A stretch of 64,000 bases of DNA from Adiantum capillus-veneris (GCA_014529385.2 CM043964.1:136727920-136791919), one strand, 5' to 3'; shown: positions 36,130 through 48,036, counted from the stretch's first letter. The notes: generated by a model from the letters alone, not told the origin. Numbers and translations are program-made.

Positions 36130-36356
36130 TGTTACCATATACATGTGGTAGTGATGTGTGTGAACACACTAGGACCGCCGGGGCATTTTTTCCCTCTTTA
36201 GGAGGTTTTTTCCCCTGTGCATTGTATATACGCCCATCACTCTAGGGCAATCTATCTTTCCATTGCACACTAAGTAACTCACTCTCTATTGTGTGCCTTG
36301 AGCTTCCTTCGTCTTCTCCAAGCTGTGTGTGTTTCTCTGCAACCCTAATTCCAACA
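36130..36356 (+). repeat. 3' LTR of the copia element
   Basis: 227 bp, same ends as the 5' LTR, followed by CTTGT. 36362-37129 continues the spacer into which the element inserted; no gene is seen there. Confidence 0.95.
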
Positions 36357-37129
36357 CTTGTGAGGCCTATTTACCTAAGAGTTAGCCCGTCAAGGACCTT
36401 TTATGCTTTTGTGAGAGCATCACATTTAGCATACATATCGGCCCAAAACACCGCCAGGCATATCATTTAGCTTAAATATTGACCCAAACATTGCCAAGCA
36501 CCCAAGATTTTGAAAAGCAATGTTGAGCATATCATAAATTGCATCCACTTCAACTTCCACTTCTCATGGATGTTCGAGACTGTGGAGAATAGTGAATTGA
36601 TCATAAATTGAGTAGTTAATGCCTGATTTGAGCCATGTAAAGCACATACTCTTGACCATGCTAGATGCTATCACTTGGAACCTTGTCAAGTTGAAGCAAA
36701 TCACTCAAGCATGTATCTCAAGCTAGGTCTAAAGACAACAGATCTGGCCCGTGAAAGTACCAAACTACCCATAACTTCTCCATTAGTACTCCAATGAGCG
36801 AGTCGTAAAGACAAGCTTGTAGAGCATGCTGAGTACATTCTTAGCCCATAAACTCTCATCTTGGAAACTTTGATCATCTCCATTTACAACACTAAAAACA
36901 CAATTATTGGCTTTTAAAAACCTCATTTGGCATACATTTAACACTACATTAGCCAGTTATTGTGCCTTGCTCATGCTTAATTAACAATTATTGTCTCCGT
37001 TTTGGAACTCGTGCACCTTTAGCTTGTTGTCATGCAAGTATTTTCTTTTAGATTGTGCCACCTCCTATTCTAGCATCGCCCTTTGTTTGATCATATCTAT
37101 CTTCAATAGATCATCCATGCTCTTTTCTA

Positions 37130-37790
37130 GATTTGGATTGTAATCCACGTCATGTTGTTTGCAAGTCGAATTTTTTGAACTGAAATTTTAGAGGGAACAT
37201 CATCCATTTGATTGATCTTCCTTGGATGACGACCTTACTAATCAGATAAAATAAGTCTTGATTTTATACATAAAAGTAAAATAGCTTTCCCATGAAATAA
37301 TGTTTGAACTTTGTGGCATCGAGCATCATACCCGATGCCTCTCTTTTGTAAAATAGCTTTCCCAAAAAATAGTGTTAGAAGTTTGTGGCATTGAGAATCA
37401 TACCCATTGCCTAGCCATATTAAACCTTCTACTGGCAAATATATATTGGAAAATCAGTCTGGCCAGTTGGTTGAGCCAGAATAACACCCATCACCATGCC
37501 AAAGGCATGAGCATGTACATGGAAAATAACATCCCAACTTGACTGATGAAGTATTGGATTAGTGCTAATAATTGTTTTCAGATTCAAAAAAGGCCGTTTC
37601 ACATGCAAGGGACCAGATGAACTTGACTCCTTTCTACGTGAGTTCATATAATGAAAGAGCCTTAGCAACAAAATATGAATGAACCTCCTAGAAAAATTAA
37701 TGTAACCTAGAAATGAGCTAAGCTCCAATACATTTATTGGTGCTCTAGCCTGTTGAACACTTTGAATCTTTTAAAAAAAAGATTTCCCGT
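37130..37790 (-). pseudogene. Ty3/gypsy RT end/RNase H fragment (minus strand)
   Basis: The minus strand encodes ELSSFLGYINFSRRFIH, then NPILHQSSWDVIFHVHAHAF with GMVMGVILAQ, the RT-connection/RNase H start of gypsy pol. A downstream piece resembles KFKHYFMGKLFYFYV. About 70 bp carrying AAAATAGCTTTCCC is duplicated at 37270-37410. Stops are present. It faces away from the + strand fragment that begins about 80 bases later, so the two are opposed. Confidence 0.75.
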
Positions 37791-37859
37791 GTCGCAGGTA
37801 GAAGATCTATTTGATAAGTTACAAGTTTTGGCCTGACAAACTCTCCAACCGCATTCAAA

Positions 37860-39900
37860 CTCATGATGGACAAAAGTCTTCAGGCCACTCAAATTCTCTT
37901 GAGGAGTACAAGCGACACCTCCAAGTAATCTTTCAAGTTGTAAAGGAGAATAAGCTTTTCATTAATCAAAAGAAAAGTGAATTTTTCCTACAAGAGATTT
38001 AATTTAGGTCACATTATCTCTAAAGATGGCACTTGTATGGATCCATTAAAGTTAGAGGTAATAAAAGTATGGCATAATCCAAGGAATCTACAGGAGGTAT
38101 GAAGCTTTATAAGTATGTGTGCATACTATAGATGTTTCGTAGAAAAATTCTCACTAATAGCAGGCCCTTTACATGACTTAATGAAAAAGAATGTTAAGTA
38201 TTCATGGACTGCAAAAGTGCAAGAAGCTTGAGGAGAAGCTTATCTCTCAACTTGTGCTCACACTGCTAGATCTCTCAAAGCCATTTAAGGTCCAATGTGA
38301 TGCTTGTGGTGATTGCCTTGGAACTATTTTGCTTCAAGAAGGGCATGTCATACCGTATGAGAGTCAAAGAATCAATTCTATTAAGCGAGTATTGGGAAAA
38401 TATGAAAAAGAGCTACTAGATATGCCCTAGACACGTAGATACAATATCTCTTGGGGGCTCCATTCATCCTACGAATGGATCACAAAGCCTCCAGAAATTC
38501 ATGACACAAACCAAGCTCTCCAACAAACAAATGAGGTGGAGAAAAAATTGTCTTTTTTAATTTAAATTTCATATTGCTCACATTGCTGGCAAGTACAATC
38601 AAGTGGTTGATGCACTTTCACAATGGCCAAGATAAATGTGGTGTCTTTAGCAACTCACATTGATCTATCTTTTATGATAAATGAGTATGCTATTGACCTA
38701 GACTTCTAAAACGTAATTACAATCTTTGCATTAGGGAAGAAAAAAGAACAATTCACCTTGGAGGATGGTTATCTTCCAAATAGCAATAGGCTATGTGTTA
38801 CTCACCCATACAATAAGAAAGTCATGTATGAATCCCATGCTTCTCATTATGCGAGGCAAAGAGGGATTCCATAATCTACTCTTCGAGGAGTACAAATGTA
38901 TTTTTGTTGGCCTACCATGAAAAGTAAACATACCATGAAGAGTATGTTTCAAAATGCATGGTATGCCAAAAGTCAAAATTTGACCGTGGAAAGCAACTTG
39001 AATTGTTTTAGTTGTCGATAGGCTTAGCAAGAAAACACACTCTATGCAAGTCAAAAATACTAGTAAGGCACATCATACGGAAACCCTCTTCAGATCTCAA
39101 CTTTTCAAGTATCATGGCTTGCCAACATCCATAGTGTTGGACAAAGATCCTAGAATGACCAGTAATTTCTGGAAGGGTCTCTTTGAGAATCTAGTAATTA
39201 GATTAAATTTTTGCCTATCATCTACAAAGGGATTACCAAAGGGAAATAACTAATCTAACAATTCTTGATCTACTAAAAGCCTATGTCACAGAAGTAGATC
39301 AACGTTCTCAATGAGAGAAGTACCTACCTCTTATAGAGTATGCGTACAATGATATTGTACATACTTCTATGGAGAAAGTACCTTTTGAGGATAAAGAGGA
39401 AAGATCCCAAGGTCCCTTGCTACTTAAGGTACATGGGAAGATCTTCGTTGTTGCTAATGAAAATAGCAGAGAATTACAAGAATCTTTTCCAAAGATTAAA
39501 AAGGCTATATCCATTTCACAGCAAAGGCAAAAAGGTTCTTGATAATAAGCACAAAAGAGCCTTAGCCTTCAAGGAAAATGATTGGGTCTTGCTAAAGTTT
39601 CTCAAGCCTCTTCTAGGCATACTACGGGCAAGAATCCTATGGGCCACCAAGAGTATTATGCTAAACTAGCAAAAAGATACAATGGCCCTTTTAAAAAAAT
39701 CCTTAAGCCAATCAATGAGATGGATTATTAGTTTTGGGCAACCGGCTTATTAGTTAAAGTTGCCCAACCATTGGCTCATACACAATGTTTTCTATGAGAG
39801 CCTACTTAAGCCTTACAAAGGAGCACCACCAAAAGAAGAAATAGTAGCAGACCCTCTAAGAACCAAAGATCAAGAAGAGGTACTTCAATCTGAATCCATC
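37860..39900 (+). pseudogene. Ty3/gypsy pol fragment: RT end, RNase H, integrase
   Basis: The fragment starts just after the RT active site with HSNSLEEYKRHLQVIF and NQKKSEFFLQ. It continues through an RNase H part (KPFKVQCDACGDCLGTILLQ at about 38277; LGKYEKELLDM) and the zinc-binding/core integrase (VVDRLSKKTHSMQV near 39005; SIVLDKDPRMTSNFWKGLF near 39130; YAYNDIVHTSMEKVPFE near 39340). The C-terminal region has KRYNGPFKKI and NVFYESLLKPYKG-like sequence near 39780. More than ten stops or shifts occur. It is followed by non-coding interior (39900-40390), a purine tract and an LTR in the same direction. Confidence 0.85.
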
Positions 39901-40390
39901 CTATGACATGAAGACAAGCTATTAAGAAACGGTAAGATTAAGAATTATCCTTTTAAAGATGATAGATGGATGCAAGGAACCTAGCTTAAGGATAATATGA
40001 ACCTTGTCAATGCTTACAATGCTACACTACAACAAGCAAATGAAAATGCATTTTAAATGAACAATGTTTTTGTCTTATAAGACTAGTTCTCTTTTTATTG
40101 TGCACAAAGTTAAATGATGCATGCTTAGAATCATGTTTGTGATGACGACATCTCTCAAACACCAAGTAGAATTTGTTACTCTACTTTGGAAATATGATAT
40201 GGACTCAAGGTGAGACATGCTTGCGGTAGCGAAGTCTCCCAAGCACCAAATGGATTAGTCATCCATTCTGGAATGATGTTGTAGGGTAAAAAGGGATCCT
40301 CTACCCGCTAAGAAACATAGACTAATCACTAGGCTTTATCTTCTCTACCTCATAGTTGAGGACGACTATGATTTCAAGAGAGAGGTAATG

Positions 40391-41967
40391 TCATAAAATA
40401 TAATATCTAACTTTGACAAATGATTTTCTCATATTAAATTGATCATTTAATATGGGAAAATAAAAGGGGAACAAGCATTAGGATATAGATATGTGCTTCT
40501 AGACCTATCTCAGCAGAAGGGGACCAAAAGGCGAAATGGTTGCATCTGTCCAAAAGGATATTGTCTACCAAAGAACAATGTGTAATAAGTGCTTCTAAAT
40601 TTATCTTAGCAGGGGACCAAGAAGAGAGATGGTTACATCTCAATAGGGATCCAAAAGGAGATGGTCTATCAAAGAGGTGCATCTAATGGAGCTTAAAGAC
40701 CTTAGGGTTAGCTTCATTAAACACCTCCAAAGGTTAGTGTTAAAAGTCCTTAGACCTTAGGCAAGCTAGGGCTGTGCTTGAGGTGGGAACCTGGCCCAAG
40801 CTTGAGATGCTTCTCGTGCTTGTTGACTAAGGTGTTTGAGGTGCTTGTCATGCTTAATTAGTAAGGTGCTTGAGAATCTTGAGTCAAAAAGAGACCCTAC
40901 AAAGGAGGGGGAAAGCCCTAAAGTTAGGGGAATCTTTGACTTAACCTCCCACTCACCCAAAGGGCACCCTCTTTCTTAAGGGGCACATGGACACATGTCA
41001 AGCTCTCCCTATGCTTAGCCACATGGTGTGCTTGAATACTATTGGCTGGGCTAAAGAGGGATCCAATGAGCTTCTAGTTCAATTCAACAAATGTATATAT
41101 ATATATATATATATTCAAGCTCTCTCTCTCTCTCTCTCTCTCAAAGGGGTAAGGAGGACATTTGTCTAAAGACTACCCATGTTGCTTGAAATGCATTGTG
41201 CATGTGATTTACTAGGCTTAGAGGGATCTAATGAGCTTCAAGATTGAGCTAGGGTGCTTGGGGGTATACACCCTCTCACCCACTTAATTTTCATACATTC
41301 TCACTTGGTGAAAGTGCAAGAAGTCCATCTCCTTCTCCAAGCTTGTTGAGAAGTTGAGAGCCTACACCAACACTCTTGGCTATGGAATGAAAATCCAACC
41401 AAGAGCCATGCTTCAATGCTTAAGCTTGCCATCTTCTCCATCTTCATTACTATGCTATTTATGCTATGCTAAGCAAGAAGAGTGATGATAAGTGAGGAAC
41501 CATTTTTTCCTCCTATGAATGATTCTTCTTCCTCTTCCTTGCCCTCATTCCCCGCTAGCTCTCTCCACCTTCGAAGGTGTTTGAGGCCTTGGGACTAAGT
41601 TCGGGCATGGCTAATGCTTTTACAAAGTTTATGTTATGCTCGTGATGCATGAAGCTTTTCATCTTTATAGCATCACCTAGGTCACAAGGAACACAAAGAT
41701 TGTATTGTACCAAGTCTCTCTTTATGGGAGAATCTATTTTACAGAAGTGTATTGGAGGGGGGATCGGCTCCATAATCCGGTCCTCAATTGTTGTCAAGTT
41801 CTCTAATTCTCTCTCTTGCAAAAGTATTGTTCATATACCAAGTTAATTAAGTAAAATGATTATGTTGCTACCGCTAATTAAGTTCACCCTCTATGTTCTC
41901 AAAGTAGTCTCATAAAAATGATCACTTCAATTCTCTTAATTCCTCTATTCTCGAAGTTCATAGGCCA
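40391..41967 (+). mobile_element. 3' LTR of the gypsy element, ~1.58 kb
   Basis: The LTR starts TGTCATAAAATATAATATCT after the purine tract TTCAAGAGAGAGG. It aligns with 19122-20896 in reverse and with the next LTR. It ends at ...CATAGGCCA, about 11 bases short of the full family end, exactly where another LTR begins. A (TA)n(TC)n tract lies at about 41095-41142. Confidence 0.82.
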
Positions 41968-43569
41968 TGTCATAATAATCAATATCTAATTCTCCTAAAT
42001 GATTTTCTCATGTTAAACTGATCATTTAATATGGGGAAGTTCCAGGGGAGAAAAAGCTAGAATATTGGTTAAGCTAGCAGACCGGACACAGTAGGGATCC
42101 AAAGGAGGGAAAATAGGGATCCAAAGGGGGGGGGGCATCTATAAAAGAGCCATGTGCAATAATGGGATAAAAAGACCCTAAGGTTCAGCCCATTAAGACT
42201 TCCAAAATGCTAAGGTTCCAAAATTCAAAGGTATGTCCAAAGGTCAACCATGGGGGAATTGGATGCTTTGTGTGTGTCAAAAAAGTCTTTACAAATCCCT
42301 ACTTGGGAGGGGGCGATCCTTGCTTGTAGGGATGAGAGAGAAAGCCACACACACACACACAAGCTCCCTTTACACAAAGGGAATGAGGGACACTTGTCAG
42401 CTCCCTAGGTCAGATGCCCACAAGGTGTACCCAATTCCTATTGGATGGCCTTGGAGGTGGACCAATGAGAATTAGGCTAGAGTAAATCTAGTTTAATTAA
42501 TTTAAAAACACTTAATAAAAGAACCAATGAGAATTAAGTCCTCTAGAAGACTATTGGACAGTCTCCCAAGGGGTCCAATGAGCATTCAGCAACCCAATGG
42601 CTTGCCTGATTCCTATTGGCCACGAGGCAAAGGGGTCCAATGAGAGTTTAGTTTAATTATTAAATTACCTAAATCTCTCACAAAAGGGAAAAGGGGGACA
42701 CATGTCAGAAGGCTATCACTTATACTGCTTAATTACCATTGGCTAGGCCTGGGGAGGTCCAATGAGAGGAGAGCATAAGCAAATAGCAAGAGGGGTCGAC
42801 CAAGAGAGAGAGGGGGCTGATTTTTGCAAGGCATTATCACACACACACTCACACAATCTCATGTGTAAAGTAAAGAAGACTCTCTCTCCTTCTCAAGCTT
42901 TAATGGAAAGCTTACCACCTACTCCAAGCTTGTGAGAAGGGAGGCCTACACCAACAACTCTTGGCTTTGTGATGCAAATCCAACCAAGATCCAAGCTTCA
43001 ATGCATGCTCATCTCCTCTACGATGCTAATTACTAAGCTAAGCTATGCTAATATGAGTGATTATGTGAGGAGATGTACATCTTTCTTGTAAGACTACTCC
43101 TTCTTCCTCTCAATCTACTCTCATACCCTGCTAGCTCTCACCATCTTCGAAGGTGTGTGAGGTCTTGGGTCTGAGACCGGGAAGAATTGATGTTGTGTTT
43201 GATAAGTGTTTTGCTTAGTGCATGAAGCTTTCATCTTCATTGCACTAGCTAGTCTTGAAGGAACACAAAGAATTGTATTATACAATGTCTCTCTTGATGG
43301 GAGAAACCATAATACAAAGCCTTTTGGAGGGGGGACCGGCTCCATGTAAATCCGGTCCTCAACTGTTGTCAATAGCTTAATTTCTCTCTCTTTTGAAAGT
43401 ATTGTTCATGCTATCTAACTAGGTGTTATGCTTTGTTGCTCTCTCCACCCAAGCACTCTTGTAATTCTCATTAGGAATCTATTCTAATGAAATTCCCACT
43501 ATGTTCATGCTAATTTCCGCTACACACAAGTTTTTAGGCCATTAAATGTTACAGGCCATTTCCATTACA
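41968..43569 (+). mobile_element. second LTR of the same family, joined head to tail
   Basis: It starts TGTCATAATAATCAATATCT immediately after the previous LTR and ends near GGCCATTTCCATTACA; the exact end is uncertain because LINE sequence follows. It differs substantially from its neighbour inside, so the two are not a recent duplication. No primer site or interior follows it. Confidence 0.78.
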
Positions 43570-43845
43570 TATGGAAGGCTAGGAACTGTCGAGTCTTTGA
43601 GAACGTCCTAGAAATAGCTATTTTCATGGAGATTATATAAGAAATCAGGGAAGCAATTGTCGCCATTGGAAAACAGAAGAACTCTAAAGAATGGAATAGT
43701 GCCACAATGATTGACTTGCATATTTGAGTGTATGGTTTCTTGCTTATGTCAAGGGTTGCTCCCTATTCAACAAGTCTTTGGTTTGGTGTCCTTTGCTCCC
43801 CTCTCATCAGATTTATCACCAATGCATTTTTTTATTGTAGTGACC
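43560..43845 (+). pseudogene. LINE 3' fragment, ending in a CACTA-like sequence
   Basis: The frame reads HYIWKARNCRVFEN, then EIREAIVAIGKQKNSKEWN, the same segment as the LINE remnants at 56.8 and 61.7 kb on the minus strand. It ends at 43828-43845 in the inverted copy of CACTACAATAAAAAAATG. 43846-44481 has no supported gene. Confidence 0.65.
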
Positions 43846-44481
43846 CTCTCGAGATTAGGATGGCCGCTCACAGAGTCTTAGGATAACCAAACAACATGTG
43901 GATGCAAAAATGATACTGAAGTCTAACTCTAGTTTTAATAGGTCAAAATCAAAGTTACCCTACACCTTAGGAATGATGACAGCTATCCTACACAACTAAA
44001 CTTTCATCAATTCGATATATAAATCTCAAGAGAAGATAGAATGGGAAGAGATGCAATAGAGTGACAAGAACTCAATAGCCAAAGAAAGGGGTTTACTCTA
44101 CTCTCAGCTTAAAATCCTCCTTCCCTTTTAATTTTGGGTCCTTTATCTACACCCATCCTAGCTTCTCTCATTCATTGCTCCATTACAAATTGACTAGCTC
44201 TAATCCTCAAATAGTAGTAATTTGGATCTCTTTGGAAGACTCAATAAAATTTATTTCCTGTTGAGACAACCTTACATAGATGAATCTTGGTTTATACTTG
44301 CTCCTTCTGCACACATGTTACTCTTAGTCTTAGTCTACAGTGTTACGATTTGAATGACCCTTGGCAAGCAGTTGAAGAATAGCAGCCTTTTGGAAAGAAC
44401 TTGGGTCACCATTTCCGCGTCATTGAACTTGACTTAAAAGAATCCTTTTGCCAAATATTGTTGAGTTAATATAACATCTCC

Positions 44482-44509
44482 GCTCACAATTGTGAGCAGG
44501 AAAAAAAAA
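44482..44509 (+). mobile_element. hairpin plus poly(A): retroposon 3' end
   Basis: GCTCACAATTGTGAGC is a perfect 16-bp palindrome followed after three bases by A9. The same arrangement occurs inverted at 44966-45011 and 56563-56594, the latter at the end of a LINE fragment. Confidence 0.5.
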
Positions 44510-44771
44510 TTAAGGATTGAACGGCTCCTTATTCTTTCAAAGGGTAGGTGACTCAAAAGTAGTGCCCTTCCTTATTGAAGGGCTTGTTTTTATTTTAGCC
44601 TTGTCACAATGAAATATCACAAAAATTACAAGTCAAGCTTTGCAACTTAGCGAAATATTTGGTGAAAAACATAGGAAGATTGTGTGACTGGTGAGCAATA
44701 TAAGTAGAATCTTTTTTTATAAACCTTCTTATAGGTCCAATTTGTAGTTTGAAAATATATGAGAACTTCCT

Positions 44772-44926
44772 TTTTTATTTTGTTAAAAAACCATTCGAAG
44801 CTTCGCTCCGACTAGTTTTACGAGATTGCACCCACTCACCCACACCCACACGTCTTAGGGGTTGAACCATAGTGGGTGTGCTTAGAGCCCCTCACCTTTA
44901 CCACTAGGCAAACACCCCCTTGATGG
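44772..44926 (-). mobile_element. tRNA-derived SINE, 155 bp, with 16-bp target duplication
   Basis: The minus strand has an A-box-like GCCTAGTGGTAAAGG and a B box GGTTCAACCCC about 35 bases apart, as in tRNA-derived SINEs. It ends in an AACAAAATAAAAAA tail. TATATGAGAACTTCCT is repeated perfectly at 44756-44771 and 44927-44942 as the target-site duplication. Pol III would transcribe it from the internal promoter, and LINE machinery would mobilise it. It contains CGAAGCTTCG, a palindrome, near the tail. Confidence 0.9.
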
Positions 44927-44965
44927 TATATGAGAACTTCCTATTTGACAGACATACTACTTTCC

Positions 44966-45011
44966 TTTTTTTTTTTTTTCAAATAATTGTATGAGCACTC
45001 ACCATTGTGAG
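44966..45011 (-). mobile_element. hairpin plus poly(A) end, minus strand
   Basis: T14 at 44966-44979, then CTCAC-CATT-GTGAG at 44998-45011. Read on the minus strand this is a hairpin followed by poly(A), like 44482 and 56563. Confidence 0.5.
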
Positions 45012-45438
45012 CAGTAGACATACTACTTTCTCATTTACAATGTTATAGCATGTCTATGTTTTCTAGATTAGATGAGCATCTTAATGTACTCCCCTTCCAT
45101 TCCATTTATAGATACCTTATTATATTGCCCCTTTTTGCAAGAGGGAAATTTTAAACAAGCCCTTCTATCGATGTATTCATGAAAAATTTGACCTTTGTAT
45201 CCCAAAAAACAAAAAACATGGCGTTGAGGAGGGTAGATAAGTATCAAATCCTACAAGAGATCTATATTGTATTCCAACATCATGCACATTGTATTCATTG
45301 ATTCATTGAGGAGCCTAAGACACGAGACTGTCTATTTACAACAAAACTGACATGAGGGTGTGATAGCCACGAAGTCGCTACACTAACTTAATTCTAGATT
45401 AAAGAGGGGTGTGATGTTTAATTGATACTTATGTACTC

Positions 45439-45778
45439 TAGGGTAAAGGGGCCACTAGTGGTACTTACCCCCAAAAGGTGGACGTACCCACCCCCAAAAG
45501 AGGGACAAACATTTGAAACATGCTTGGAATTTTGCATATGTGTCCTGCTTTGATTTGTTGAAAAGTGTACCATTGAGTGTCTCTTAAAATCCTTCAAATA
45601 TGATTTTTTTCAAATATAACATTGAGATAATATCCAAAAAATATTAATCTTTGTATTATCTAATTCCCCTCTTCACCTCTTCACGAAGAATCTAACACAA
45701 TCTTCACAAGATATACAAAATGCCCCCAAAATCACGATTTTTTTTCTTAGTTGTCCCACTACTAGCCTCTTTACCCTA
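45439..45778. mobile_element. MITE-like element, TIR TAGGGTAAAGGGGCCACTAG
   Basis: The left end TAGGGTAAAGGGGCCACTAG and the right end in reverse TAGGGTAAAGAGGCTAGTAG form ~20-bp terminal inverted repeats around 340 bp with no ORF. The TA at each outer end may be the target duplication (Tc1/mariner-like) or part of the repeat. 45779-47299 holds only a short (GT)n at about 46330 and no gene I can support. Confidence 0.7.
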
Positions 45779-47301
45779 ATATGCAAAAAATGAAACTGCA
45801 TTCACTCCAAAAGTAGAAAATTAATAACAAGTCTATTGAGTAAATAGTAATAGAAGGTGAGATTGCAAGGATTCGGTATTGTGTACATAGAATTTTGGAC
45901 TCTAGGTACTTTTTGTTGTGGGGTTGTAGCTCAAGCATCGGTATAAGAGAAGAAAAGCACAATGATGGGCCTTCAAAGGGCAAACATTTTGAACCACTCA
46001 CTTTTCCTAGTCATTTATATGCACCCCCGTGGCAAGTAAAAGTCATTTTTATATAAAGTTGGTATCTCATGTGGGTGGAAGGGTGTGGCAAGGCTCAAGT
46101 TTGGATTATTGGGTCATCAATGAGGCGTATCAAGAATGTGACTCATGTCATTGTGAAAGAGAAGGTTTGGGACGGCGATGGGGAGAGAAAGCAATGAGAG
46201 GGCAAAACAGCTTCAATAAAGTTTACACGAGGAGAGACGATTAGGAAAATTTATGTGAGTGAGTGTATGCCTGTGCGCAAACACCTTCGATACTATATGT
46301 CGCCCTCAATGGCTTATAGTGTTGAGGGTATGTGTGTGTGTGTGTTTGCAAGGCGGGGTGGGGGTTCACGACTATATGGCACGGGGTAGTAAATGAAGTG
46401 CAAAGATTGGGTTTGAAGTGGGGTATATTTTGCAAAAATATGCGAAGATACCATGCGATTTGTTCGTGTTTACTTTCTTTTCTCTTTAGTGAATCTTCAG
46501 TTCGAGTCTCCAATGTGGGGTGAGACAAGTCAACACGTTGATCCTTTTTTCACTCGCTCATCCTCTTTGAGATCACACAAAACACCCAATGTCATTGATC
46601 CCACCGCCTTGGGGTCATTAAAAACCCGTGGCCAAGGACAAAGAGTTTAATTTTGCATCCATAGACCTCATTTTGTTCGGGCAAGGTGAAGGTTGGAGGG
46701 CAAAGGATTTGAACTCTCCAACCATTTGATCACAACAACCGTCTAGAAAAGGACGAGGAGAGGGAAAAGCTCCCATGCCAGCACTTGGAATTTTCATGTT
46801 TTCTTGACAGTGTTGCACATTTGTACGCTTTGATGCTCCATGCCAATTGCCCCCCTCCTCAACACTTGATGGCCAGGGAAAGGATGTCCACACTCCACAA
46901 TCCTTCCTACTAATCAGCACTCCCGCATAGCCTAGTGAACATCCTTTTCATATAGCATAATGTTATAAACATGCACAAGCATGTGAAGATTAAGTTGATG
47001 GCTTCTAAGAGCAGGGTTTGAGTTGAATTTTGGGTTGTGATCATAGTGAGTATATTTTTGGCCATTTGGCCACCTCTAGATACATTCTTCACTGTTGTTC
47101 ACAACACTTACTATCTTAGAGAGTTTCTGAACTTCAGCATTTTTTATTTTATTTTATTTTTCGCTGGGCAAGGGGACGGGTACATCTCCTGGAACAAGTG
47201 GGTCTAGGGAAGGTCTATGCTTGAGATTAGGCATTGGGGATCTACGATGCTAGTGAGCTTGGGGTGAATTGAGGGTGATGTATGTGCTCTTAGTATCCCT
47301 A

Positions 47302-47703
47302 GGGTAAAGGAGCCAATAGAAACCGGGTCCTATCTAGGGACCCGTTGGCCTCCTTTACAAACTTTATTTTGTTCCAAAAAAGGGACACGTTCAACTGGGT
47401 GGTGGAGTGGTTTATGTGAGATGTGATGGAATACTCGTCGTCCGATCGTGAGTTCAAGCCTTGTTGGATGATCGGTTCAAATTAGACCCCTCGTCGTCTT
47501 CCTAGTCAGGGCTGTTTTTGTTACACGGGGAGTTTTGTTCCGCCTCCTACGTCTTGCACGCTTTGCCGCTCGAGACGCCACTTCTATGCCTAGGTCGCTT
47601 TGCATTCAACTGTCGAATGAACCCTCGCAAGTTGGAAACAGAGCAACATAGTGATCGCGATTCGGTGCCTTCCTTAGGTGGCCTTATATTGGCCCCTTTA
47701 CCC
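47302..47703. mobile_element. second TIR element of the same family, with tRNA-like boxes inside
   Basis: The ends GGGTAAAGGAGCCAATA and (reverse) GGGTAAAGGGGCCAATA are flanked by TA on both sides. Inside lies TGGTGGAGTGG (47400-47410, A-box-like) and GTGAGTTCAAGCC (47448-47460, B-box-like), as in a SINE head. A related single end (ACCGGGTCCC...CCCTAGG on the other strand) is at 50600-50640 in SWEET intron 3. Confidence 0.6.
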
Positions 47704-48036
47704 TAGTACACACTCACTTTACCCGCAGTTCACTGGCTTCATCCGAATGCCAAGTTCGCTCAAGGCTAATGACAATTATAGTGAGAAAGAAGAAGGAGAA
47801 CTATAGAAAGTTTAAATGTCGTAGGATTGTAGAAGAGACCCAGGAGTCTCGTCGTGGAGGACCGACTCGAGGTACGTGGCAGCGAATGGCCCTGCAAACA
47901 CATAGCCTGCATGGACAATCTGTCTTATACTACACATGCGCGCACTCTCGCAAGAGTCACAGCAGCTAGGCCTACACTCCCACTACCCACTACCTAGTAC
48001 GTATTGCTTCCGACCACTCAGCCCCGCTAAATTGCA

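Larger units (their letters stand above)
31091..36356 (+). mobile_element. full-length Ty1/copia element, 5266 bp, TSD CTTGT
   Basis: LTRs 31091-31315 and 36130-36356 (225 and 227 bp) start TGTTACCATATACATG and end AATTCCAACA. CTTGT lies directly outside both ends (31086-31090 and 36357-36361). By eye the LTRs differ by seven substitutions and one 2-bp indel, about 3%. Gag, protease, integrase, RT and RNase H follow in copia order, but the frame is broken four times (see the gag-pol entry), so this copy cannot make its own proteins. A truncated relative sits at 54279. Confidence 0.96.

Noticed and set aside
41950-43569. Confident call of an integrated two-LTR circle
   Set aside because: No primer site or interior follows the second LTR and the two LTRs differ considerably, so adjacent insertion is equally possible.
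44482-44497. Bacterial operator-like palindrome (GTGAGC...GCTCAC)
   Set aside because: The context is plant repeat DNA, and the same palindrome recurs at retroposon ends followed by poly(A).
45771-46001. Several 60-100 codon ORFs between 45.7 and 47.1 kb
   Set aside because: No domain, no splice context, overlapping frames on both strands and low-complexity stretches; no support for a gene.
47380-47480. A tRNA gene
   Set aside because: A- and B-box-like motifs are present, but no cloverleaf, anticodon stem or acceptor pairing can be drawn; a SINE-like head fits better.
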